Part shown: piece by piece, positions 1 through 5,766 of the stretch
How positions within the stretch are numbered: the stretch's first letter is position 1
Layout of the letters: each line of letters begins with the position of its first letter
Source: CAZAKO01 sp964546145
GTDB taxonomy: Bacteria > Fidelibacterota > UBA2242
Length of the DNA: 6,895 nt
Direction of reading: 5' to 3'
NCBI GenBank assembly: GCA_964546145.1
Contig: CAZJIU010000099.1
Location: 1-6,895 of the forward strand
Position numbers and translations under genes: made by a program
Notes under the pieces: generated by a model
The model's input: the letters and a program-made list of their open reading frames with translations, nothing else
The model's database searches: none
Told to the model about the DNA's origin: nothing

Positions 1-248
1 CCGGCGGCAAACACGGCAAACGAATTAGTAAACGCAATCTTTCCGGTCAAAGACAGACCACCGGCGAAAGAGGTCATATTTGCCTCACCAATTCCCATTT
101 CGAAAAACCTGTCCGGAAATTCCTTTTCAAATAGGCAGGTCATCGTTGATTTACTTAAATCGGCTTCCAAGACTACGATATTTTTATTTTCGCGACCCAA
201 TTCAACCAGTGTTTCGCCATAGACCTGCCTCGGATTTTGCATTTTCAT
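1..248 (-). CDS. tkt: Transketolase, C-terminal subunit (partial, 3' part beyond window)
   Basis: This is the first 82 codons of the C-terminal half of a split transketolase, which carries the pyrimidine-binding domain for thiamine diphosphate. Visible marks are ETLVELG near residue 11, a strand with VVLEADL (25-31), and GIGEANM (52-58), followed by AGGLSLTGKIAF. In this family the Glu of that motif (E55 here) contacts the cofactor aminopyrimidine and is needed for catalysis. The complete subunit is usually about 300-330 residues, so roughly three quarters is missing at the window edge; no break is seen. Two in-frame ATGs occur (248 and 242). The first is chosen because the AGGGGG ribosome site lies 5 bases before it, against 11 for the second. 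It starts 9 bases after the N-terminal subunit ends, so the two are co-transcribed and should form one heteromeric enzyme. A 1-deoxyxylulose-phosphate synthase or other ThDP enzyme is much less likely, given the partner gene. Confidence 0.93.
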   Translation of the reverse strand, partial: MKMQNPRQVYGETLVELGRENKNIVVLEADLSKSTMTCLFEKEFPDRFFEMGIGEANMTSFAGGLSLTGKIAFTNSFAVFAA

Positions 249-253
249 AAATT

Positions 254-259
254 CCCCCT
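254..259 (-). promoter_or_regulatory. Ribosome binding site of the transketolase C-terminal subunit, overlapping the upstream stop codon
   Basis: The minus strand reads AGGGGG followed by AATTT and then ATG. Its AG is the last two bases of the TAG stop (258-260) of the N-terminal subunit. A ribosome finishing the first subunit therefore sits on the site that starts the second, an arrangement expected to couple translation and keep the two subunits in equal amounts. The overlap is seen; coupling is inference. Confidence 0.7.
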
Positions 260-1076
260 AATTATTCAGCTCGGCACATGCCCGTTCGAATTGTTCCCGG
301 GTCAGCTGATTATTGTGAAAGGCGGCATTATGCTCGGCAAACGCTACACCTTTTCCTTTTACTGTATGAGCGATTATCATTTTTGGTCGCCCGGAAATAG
401 TATCGGCTTGATCGAGAGCCTTAATAATCTCTTTCAGATTATGACCGTCTATTTCCATCACATGCCAACCAAATGCCTGCCATTTTTCAACAAGCGGATT
501 AGTGTCATAACGTTCCACAATCGGACCGGTAGCCATGAGACCATTCTGATCGAGAATTGCGATCAAATTATCAAGTTTGTAATATGCAGCTGTCATTGCC
601 GCTTCCCAGATTTGACCTTCGGCGAGTTCGCCGTCGCCAACAATGCAATAGACTTTACTTTTTTTATGGTCTAACCTCAAACCGGCAGCCATGCCGCAGG
701 CGATTGATAAGCCTTGTCCTAAAGAACCCGTATTAGCTTCTATCCCCGGCGTAGTCTGCATATCGGGATGACCTTGCAACATCGCACCTAAACGTTTGAC
801 TTTTCCGATCTCCTCTTTGGGGAAATAGCCAATTTCTGCCAGCGCCGCATATTGTACCAAAGCCGCGTGTCCTTTACTCAGCAGCAATCTATCACGATCT
901 TCCCATCGTGGATCATCGGGATCGTATTTCATCTTATAAAAATAAAGTGCCGCCACAATCTCGGCTAAAGAACACGATCCACCCAAATGACCTTTCTGAC
1001 CAACACCAACCATTTTGACAATATTGATTCTGAGTAAGCGGGCTTTTTGTTCTAACTCACTAATTACCTTTTCCAT
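258..1076 (-). CDS. tkt: Transketolase, N-terminal subunit
   Basis: A complete 272-residue protein matching the diphosphate-binding half of transketolase, a cytoplasmic ThDP enzyme that moves two-carbon ketol units between pentose, triose and hexose phosphates in the non-oxidative pentose phosphate pathway. Visible motifs in order: GQKGHLGGS (26-34) with the early active-site His, LLLSKGH (64-70), QGHPD (101-105), GSLGQGL (117-123), and the ThDP/Mg signature opening with GDGELAEGQ (147-155) and closing with LDQNG (175-179). The C-terminal tail with AEHNAAFH (247-254) is also typical. About 270 residues is the normal length of this half in organisms with split transketolase. The ATG at 1076 is preceded by AAGGAGAG (1083-1090) at 6 bases, a strong Shine-Dalgarno site. 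The C-terminal subunit follows directly. Fusion transketolase is excluded because a TAG stop and a new start separate the halves. Confidence 0.96.
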   Translation of the reverse strand: MEKVISELEQKARLLRINIVKMVGVGQKGHLGGSCSLAEIVAALYFYKMKYDPDDPRWEDRDRLLLSKGHAALVQYAALAEIGYFPKEEIGKVKRLGAMLQGHPDMQTTPGIEANTGSLGQGLSIACGMAAGLRLDHKKSKVYCIVGDGELAEGQIWEAAMTAAYYKLDNLIAILDQNGLMATGPIVERYDTNPLVEKWQAFGWHVMEIDGHNLKEIIKALDQADTISGRPKMIIAHTVKGKGVAFAEHNAAFHNNQLTREQFERACAELNN

Positions 1077-1140
1077 TATTAACTCTCCTTTGGAATCTCC
1101 AATCTGGTAAAAATTTCAAAATCTGATGACATAATAATGA

Positions 1141-1168
1141 AATATAAGATTTTTATCATATCTAACAA
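1141..1168 (-). promoter_or_regulatory. Candidate promoter of the transketolase genes
   Basis: On the minus strand TTGTTA (1163-1168) and TATATT (1141-1146) are separated by 16 bases, each close to the primary sigma consensus. The start point would fall near 1134, about 58 bases before the ATG at 1076. The spacer is very AT-rich, so chance matches are likely, and in Bacteroidota the consensus differs. Read-through from the GH30 gene is the alternative, since no terminator is visible between them. Confidence 0.35.
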
Positions 1169-1172
1169 TTTT

Positions 1173-1195
1173 TCTGATTTTGTTCTGTTATCAGA
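1173..1195 (-). repeat. Short inverted repeat upstream of the transketolase promoter candidate
   Basis: TCTGAT and ATCAGA form perfect 6-base arms around an 11-base loop, just upstream of the candidate -35 box. No T-run follows on the minus strand, so it does not look like an intrinsic terminator. It could be a weak operator or chance. Confidence 0.2.
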
Positions 1196-1224
1196 GGATC
1201 ATTTATTCAATAAGTAGATCATTT
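1193..1224 (-). repeat. Direct repeat of a 12-mer, 20-base period
   Basis: Plus-strand AGAGGATCATTT (1193-1204) and AGTAGATCATTT (1213-1224) match at 10 of 12 positions and share the core GATCATTT. The spacing of 20 bases is about two helical turns. The copy at 1213-1224 overlaps the last codon and stop of the GH30 gene. It lies some 60-90 bases upstream of the predicted transketolase start point, a usual place for an activator, but no regulator is known. Confidence 0.3.
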
Positions 1225-3036
1225 CTTACCGGTGACAAGTGCCAGAGTCGTGACTGAATTTGCCGGCAGTTTCAATAGGGCTTTTTTATTATAACTGCCA
1301 ACGCGAATACAATTTTCGGTCGGGCTGGAACGATAGATTTCTCCACTGGCAAAGGAGAAATTTTTAATCCCAAGATCAAGAGATATATCAATATCAGGAG
1401 TTAGGTTAATAATAACGACAGTTAGTTTTTGACTATCCGGGCTGATATAAGCCGAAATTCTCAGACCGGTATTATCGTTCGAGACTTCTACCCGCTGCCA
1501 ATCGGCATTGATAAACGCCGAATACTGCTTGAAGGTATAGTAAGTAGGTTTAATAGTGTAGGAAGCCGAATCGTTAATGCTTAGTAGTGCAGTTCCCGGA
1601 GCCCAGAATAGATCCCAGTACAGATAGGCGGAAACTTGTTCGATCGTCAATGAATTGTGAATTAAAAGTGCAATATTGAGGGCATCGCTCCAGGTGCCTG
1701 GCTCTTCCTCAAATTCGGTCTGAAATATCGGTTTATTGCCATATTGCTCAATAAAATTCCGCAAACTAACCATTCGCGGAATGAACCTGTCGGGAGCTTG
1801 GCCGCATCCACTGCAGTCGTAAAGATGATGCGCAAAACCGTAGACATGAGATAAGTCTTTTATATTCTCAATATAAGGCTTAGCATTACCCAAGCCTGAG
1901 GACTCGGGAGCAAGCATTTTCGGCATAGCTAGTCCCAGATCCTGATGCAACTTCTGATAGACTGTTTCAAAGGCAATATCATAAGCCGCCAGAGTTGAAT
2001 CCATTGTTTCCGTGGGTGTGAACTTGCATGATTCCCAGGGTGCCTCATAATCGAGCTCATTCTGAAGATTGATATAATCCACTTTCACACCAGCTTTATT
2101 ATAAGCGACTACACTCTCATACCACCACTTGGCAAATTCATCGTACACAAATTTACCATTACTTTTTTTAAGCGTTCCGCCGATTAACTTGCCATTACTT
2201 TTTAAAGCAGCTGGCGGTGACCATGAAGAGATCATGACTTTCAAGTCGCGTCCGAGAGCTGCTTCGCCACACTTGATAATTTCTACAGTTTCATTCAAGG
2301 AATTGGGCTCTATATCATAATTATTTCTAATTCGCAGTATATCAAGGCCAAGATCTTTGAAAAGCAAGTTGCATAATTCATCTTTTTTCTGATGATTGAT
2401 AAAATTCTTCGTGTAGTACGCTGCCGAGGCGCCGAAACCTTCAATTTTCTGATGACGCTTGGCAACATCAATTTGTCCTGTCCCTTTAGGTTTTGGGGGA
2501 ATAATTTCAGGCGCATTCACCTCAGGACCGTAAACAACAACGTCATCAATGTAAAAATTGATACCCGGTGCAGGACCTTCAAAGTAGACATCCAGTACCG
2601 ATAATGTCCCACTAACTTTTAAGGTGAATTCACCGGAAAGTTGAATCCAGCTGGTATCATTGGCAGTAGCATTAGCGACACCGATATATTGCGTGCCGCT
2701 GTCATCCTGCTGTTCAAAAGTTACCGCAACAACATCGCTGGCAGCATTGTCGAGCCTCACCCAGCCGGACACTTTGTATGTTTTTCCATCTATCATTTTA
2801 CCAAAGAGAGATTGCTTGATACCCTGCCAGTTTTGCAGACGATTGAAGGCTTTGCCACTGCCCCGACCACTATGAACCGGCCAGGAAACAACTTCAATGG
2901 AACAGGTGCGGTCAAACCAGTCTTCCTTCCCACTTTCAAAACCGGGGTTGACGACGACATTGTCATCACCATAAGCAAAAGTCAACAACACAATTACTTG
3001 AACAATCAAAAAGTAACCGATTCTTTTTCCAGTCAT
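1219..3036 (-). CDS. Secreted GH30 glycoside hydrolase with N-terminal carbohydrate-binding module, probably xylanase-like
   Basis: A 605-residue exported enzyme. Residues 1-23 are a signal peptide (Lys/Arg start, hydrophobic core, cut near AYG-DD). Residues about 25-172 form a beta-sandwich module of the CBM4/9/22 type: NPGFESG (30-36), WQGIKQSL (70-77), GKTYKVSGWVRL (84-95), FYIDDVVVYG (161-170). A Pro-rich linker (174-184) leads to a GH30 (beta/alpha)8 barrel from KIEGFGAS (197-204). SSWSPPA (270-276) and a loop with GGTL (286-289) resemble bacterial GH30 glucuronoxylanases. By family knowledge the acid/base is E327 in LQNELD and the nucleophile is E441 in QTEFEE; both are present. The chain ends in the usual GH30 beta-domain (PANSVTTLAL). 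The ATG is supported by AGGAG 7 bases upstream. QNELD has Leu where most members have Pro. No T9SS tail is present, so it may stay periplasmic or leave by another route. Substrate (xylan or another beta-glycan) is not settled by sequence. Confidence 0.9.
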   Translation of the reverse strand: MTGKRIGYFLIVQVIVLLTFAYGDDNVVVNPGFESGKEDWFDRTCSIEVVSWPVHSGRGSGKAFNRLQNWQGIKQSLFGKMIDGKTYKVSGWVRLDNAASDVVAVTFEQQDDSGTQYIGVANATANDTSWIQLSGEFTLKVSGTLSVLDVYFEGPAPGINFYIDDVVVYGPEVNAPEIIPPKPKGTGQIDVAKRHQKIEGFGASAAYYTKNFINHQKKDELCNLLFKDLGLDILRIRNNYDIEPNSLNETVEIIKCGEAALGRDLKVMISSWSPPAALKSNGKLIGGTLKKSNGKFVYDEFAKWWYESVVAYNKAGVKVDYINLQNELDYEAPWESCKFTPTETMDSTLAAYDIAFETVYQKLHQDLGLAMPKMLAPESSGLGNAKPYIENIKDLSHVYGFAHHLYDCSGCGQAPDRFIPRMVSLRNFIEQYGNKPIFQTEFEEEPGTWSDALNIALLIHNSLTIEQVSAYLYWDLFWAPGTALLSINDSASYTIKPTYYTFKQYSAFINADWQRVEVSNDNTGLRISAYISPDSQKLTVVIINLTPDIDISLDLGIKNFSFASGEIYRSSPTENCIRVGSYNKKALLKLPANSVTTLALVTGKK

Positions 3037-3066
3037 GTGACTTCTCCTATTTTTCCCGAATTAATC

Positions 3067-3076
3067 ACCATGTGGT
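3067..3076. promoter_or_regulatory. Possible operator over the GH30 transcription start
   Basis: ACCATGTGGT is an inverted repeat of ACCA and TGGT around a 2-base centre. It begins directly at the edge of the GH30 -10 box and covers the predicted start point near 3070, a position where a bound repressor would block initiation. The arms are only 4 bases, so chance is quite possible. Confidence 0.25.
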
Positions 3077-3105
3077 ATTGTAACACGTATCAGTTCTTAT
3101 TGCAA
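3077..3105 (-). promoter_or_regulatory. Promoter of the GH30 gene (extended -10)
   Basis: The minus strand carries TTGCAA (3100-3105), a 17-base spacer, and TACAAT (3077-3082). TG stands one base before the -10 box (TGTTACAAT), giving an extended -10. This is the best match to a primary-sigma promoter in the window. The predicted start near 3070 leaves a leader of about 34 bases to the ATG at 3036, which includes the Shine-Dalgarno site. It implies that GH30 has its own promoter and does not depend on the beta-helix gene upstream. The remainder of the spacer (3106-3294) shows only a double GTTTAA repeat (3212-3223) and no clear terminator. Confidence 0.6.
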
Positions 3106-3294
3106 GAGCATTTTCCATTTATTGATGATAAAAAATTATCTGGAGAAAATTGCTTACTTTATATTGAGGATGATACCCAATAAAGGCAGAAATATGATGA
3201 GGATATTGTTAGTTTAAGTTTAAGATTGGATAGAGCGCTGGATTCTTACCGGCTTTTTCTTCCCAAAATCACTTAAAAGAGTGCAATCTGTCTC

Positions 3295-5289
3295 TTATTT
3301 CAATAATAAACATTTACCGGTTGCGGTATAATTACCAGCAATTATTTTATACAAATAGATGCCAGAACTAAAGTTTTCCCCATTCCATTTTACTAAATGA
3401 TAACCAGGTCCCATTCGTTTATTTACGAGAGTTTCAACTAAATGCCCATTAATATCATAAATTGACAGTTTTACTACTTCTATCTTAGGCAAACAAAAGG
3501 AAATAGTCGTTATTGGATTGAATGGATTAGGGTAATTCTGATAGAGTTCGAATTTATCAGGTAATACGATCTGCTCGTTTTCTATTTCCAGGGCATCACA
3601 GCCAACACATAAGGCACCAATATTTACGCCATTCTTTCCAGCTCCAATACAGGGAGAATTCTCTGCCAGAGAGTAAATACTGCTATCAGGCTTACAGAAG
3701 AGCGGATTCAAATTAAAATTACCATCATGCCAATAGACGTCGCCATTATTATTGGTAACGACTCTATTTGTACTATCCATAACATCGGTATATGAAAATT
3801 CCACACAACTTTCATCATATCCCGTACCGAAAAAGTAAATCTCATCGGGCAAATTATCCCACAGAATCGTATTAAGTAAATTTGCACAAGATTGGAACAT
3901 GACAATTCCGCCGCCTAAACCACCATTTGCCAAGTTATTGCTGATCGTACAATTTTTCAATACCGGATATGAATATTCGGAACAAACCATTCCGCCGCCG
4001 CAGGACATAGCAATATTTCTGGTTATGGCTATTTTAATCAAATTCGGACTCGAGTTTTCACAACAAATACCACCACCTTGGTAGCGATATCCTCCTGTCA
4101 AACACAGGTCTTCTATATTATTACCAATATTGGAATTAAAACTTATAACACCAGTTATTCCCTCAGCATCTAAAATCACACTATCGGCACTGATTCCCTT
4201 CAAAGACACATAATCAACCATATTCAATGGAAAATATTCCCCTTGAGACCGAGTGTAAACTCCTGCGGAAATGTAGATGCAGTGCGGATTCAGGCTATCG
4301 GCGTAAATCTTGGATAGAGCATAGGATATTGTTCGCAGCGGCATATCAGGAGATTCGCCGCTGTTATCATCGGATCCGGAAAGGCTAACATATAGATCTG
4401 CGTTGGATTGCTGTATTTTTCCATGCAGAATATCAAACTTATTAATCCGATATGCATGATAATCGGTCGGATTTATCACGGTAAAAGTATCGGCATAGAG
4501 TGTGATACCAGAACTCCCCTCATCAAGGTTGAAATAATCAATATCACATCCCCGCCCGGCATAATTCTGATAAATGTTGCACCGTTCCACCGAATCGAAT
4601 ACGGCATTTGAAAAGTGCAATCCGACACCACCACAAACATAATAGGCAACGTTCTTTTTTACAGTAACACTTTTAAGATAAGGTCTTGAACTATAAAATA
4701 TACAACCACCGGCTGATCCTTCCGCAATATTACTTGTAATAACAACATTTGATAAAAGCGGAAATGACTCAGAACCATGTAAACCACCACCAAATAACTC
4801 AGCTCTATTTTCGGTAATTACTGAGTTAAGCAATTTCATTTTTGAGTTAGTTATGTTAATTCCCGCTCCCTGAGTTGCAGTATTTTCGGTTACTATCAAG
4901 TTGGACAATGTTGGACTTGAATTGAAACAAGAAATTCCTCCGCCTAAATCTGATTTCCCGTGAGTAATTGTAAATCCGCATAATACTGACATTGAATCTC
5001 CCGCCATAATAGATACAACGCTCCCGGTTCTATTCCCATCAATCACCGTTTGCGAGATATATGAGGTATCACCGGTTGTCAGAAACCAGGATCCTACAAC
5101 GATACTCTTTCCCTTATAATCAATATTCTCAACATAAATTCCCGGCGCAACTAAAACGGTATCCCCGTTATTAGCAGTATTAATTCCCGACTGAATACTC
5201 GGTTGATTTGCAGGTATCCTAATAATGGTAGCTTCGACTGCACATATTAAAAATAAAAATACTAAAAATGATTTGAGTACCTTCATCAT
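3295..5289 (-). CDS. Secreted double parallel beta-helix protein with T9SS C-terminal sorting domain
   Basis: A 664-residue exported protein. Residues 1-20 are a signal peptide (cut near VEA-T). Module 1 (about 26-275) opens with IPANQPSIQSGI and NGDTVLVAPGIYVENI, then has rungs of about 25 residues built on GGGI...SSP.L.N..I..N.A, near 115, 139, 164 and 190. Module 2 (about 297-560) opens with DLYVSLSGSDDNSG and PLRTISYAL, the entry typical of DUF1565-like helices, with rungs near 404, 428 and 455 and a closing SPCIGAG. Residues about 577-664 are a T9SS type A sorting tail: LYQNYPNPFNP (582-592), VKLSIYDINGHLVETL, and SSGIYLYKI (641-649). Right-handed helices of this kind bind or cut polysaccharides or act as adhesins; I see no clear lyase catalytic set, so a binding or surface role is as likely. 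The protein should cross the outer membrane by T9SS, whose machinery is not in this window. ATG codons at 5289 and 5286 compete. Confidence 0.9.
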   Translation of the reverse strand: MMKVLKSFLVFLFLICAVEATIIRIPANQPSIQSGINTANNGDTVLVAPGIYVENIDYKGKSIVVGSWFLTTGDTSYISQTVIDGNRTGSVVSIMAGDSMSVLCGFTITHGKSDLGGGISCFNSSPTLSNLIVTENTATQGAGINITNSKMKLLNSVITENRAELFGGGLHGSESFPLLSNVVITSNIAEGSAGGCIFYSSRPYLKSVTVKKNVAYYVCGGVGLHFSNAVFDSVERCNIYQNYAGRGCDIDYFNLDEGSSGITLYADTFTVINPTDYHAYRINKFDILHGKIQQSNADLYVSLSGSDDNSGESPDMPLRTISYALSKIYADSLNPHCIYISAGVYTRSQGEYFPLNMVDYVSLKGISADSVILDAEGITGVISFNSNIGNNIEDLCLTGGYRYQGGGICCENSSPNLIKIAITRNIAMSCGGGMVCSEYSYPVLKNCTISNNLANGGLGGGIVMFQSCANLLNTILWDNLPDEIYFFGTGYDESCVEFSYTDVMDSTNRVVTNNNGDVYWHDGNFNLNPLFCKPDSSIYSLAENSPCIGAGKNGVNIGALCVGCDALEIENEQIVLPDKFELYQNYPNPFNPITTISFCLPKIEVVKLSIYDINGHLVETLVNKRMGPGYHLVKWNGENFSSGIYLYKIIAGNYTATGKCLLLK

Positions 5290-5293
5290 TCAA

Positions 5294-5299
5294 CCTCCT
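5294..5299 (-). promoter_or_regulatory. Ribosome binding site of the beta-helix gene, bearing on its start
   Basis: AGGAGG on the minus strand lies 4 bases before the ATG at 5289 and 7 bases before the in-frame ATG at 5286. The usual 5-9 base spacing favours the second ATG, which would shorten the signal peptide by one Met and change nothing else. Confidence 0.65.
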
Positions 5300-5432
5300 A
5301 TAAAATTTTCACAAAGCCGTTGTATTTTCTGGCTATTGAAAATAGAGAAAGACCATGAAGCACTTCACTGAATCAGAGAAATCAACCATTAAAACTAATT
5401 CCCAATCTAGTGAATTGTTCTAACACATTGAT

Positions 5433-5460
5433 ATATTAATAACAGATTTCAGAAAATCAA
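5433..5460 (-). promoter_or_regulatory. Weak promoter candidate for the beta-helix gene
   Basis: TTGATT (5455-5460) and TAATAT (5433-5438) are separated by 16 bases on the minus strand. The start near 5426 would give a leader of about 140 bases. The surrounding AT richness makes false matches easy, so this is only the best of several poor candidates. Confidence 0.25.
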
Positions 5461-5541
5461 AATATTTACAATTAATAGTGAGAATTTTCTATCAAATGAT
5501 CATTCCTTTTTAAAAGAAAAATTTGTTATATGCACCGAAAT

Positions 5542-5766
5542 TTAAAATGAGTAGGAGCCGCCAACTAAGAGCAACGGGGATTCGTCTTCTCTTCGCCCAA
5601 CCAAGTAGCCAGCAGATTTCCAGCTGCCCTTCAATATCATCCCAAATCCATTTTGCAGCTGATACTGGGCACTGAACACGGCATTACCACCTTTACCATG
5701 AATTTCCCGATCCCATACACCGGTAATAAAATCCAAATCTAATTTGATAATAGTATTACTTGTTAA
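5542..5766 (-). pseudogene. Orphan C-terminal end of an outer-membrane beta-barrel protein
   Basis: This 75-codon open stretch begins directly after the TAA of the upstream gene, in the same frame. It reads as about four alternating strands, for example around TIIKLDLDFITGVW, AVFSAQYQLQNG, GFGMILKGSWKSAG and the last strand LLLVGGSYSF. The final Phe, with Tyr at -3 and Val at -7, fits the C-terminal signal by which the BAM machinery recognises outer-membrane barrels. The first 30 bases contain no ATG, and the earliest possible start is a TTG at 5736 with no Shine-Dalgarno site. Four strands cannot close a barrel by themselves. I infer a remnant of a larger barrel gene whose 5' part was deleted. 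Alternatives are a nonsense mutation joining it to the upstream gene, a sequencing or assembly error, or a small real gene started at TTG. The source family is not recognisable. Confidence 0.5.

Larger units (their letters stand above)
5290..5541. other. AT-rich spacer without a gene
   Basis: About 250 bases upstream of the beta-helix gene, strongly AT-rich, with no open frame that looks coding. It holds the ribosome site at 5294-5299, a promoter candidate at 5433-5460 and a perfect 10-base palindrome AATGATCATT at 5495-5504. No convincing terminator hairpin with a T-run follows the fragment that ends at 5542. Together with the remnant next to it, this makes about 480 bases without an intact gene. 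Confidence 0.6.

Noticed and set aside
237..674. Plus-strand open frame of 145 codons opposite the transketolase N-terminal subunit
   Set aside because: The minus-strand frame carries all transketolase motifs; this antisense frame has none and crosses the gene junction.
1173..1195. Inverted repeat after the GH30 stop read as an intrinsic terminator
   Set aside because: Six AT-rich pairs with an 11-base loop, followed on the minus strand by A-rich and not T-rich sequence.
2641..3183. Plus-strand open frame of 180 codons opposite the GH30 gene start and its promoter
   Set aside because: It runs antisense to the signal peptide and carbohydrate-binding module, which are convincing, and its translation shows no domain-like pattern. 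It is a shadow frame.
3212..3223. Tandem GTTTAA hexamer
   Set aside because: Only two copies in AT-rich spacer; too short to call a functional repeat.
3258..3294. Possible terminator after the beta-helix gene (CACT/AGTG around CTTTTA on the minus strand)
   Set aside because: Only four base pairs in the stem and no clean T-run after it.
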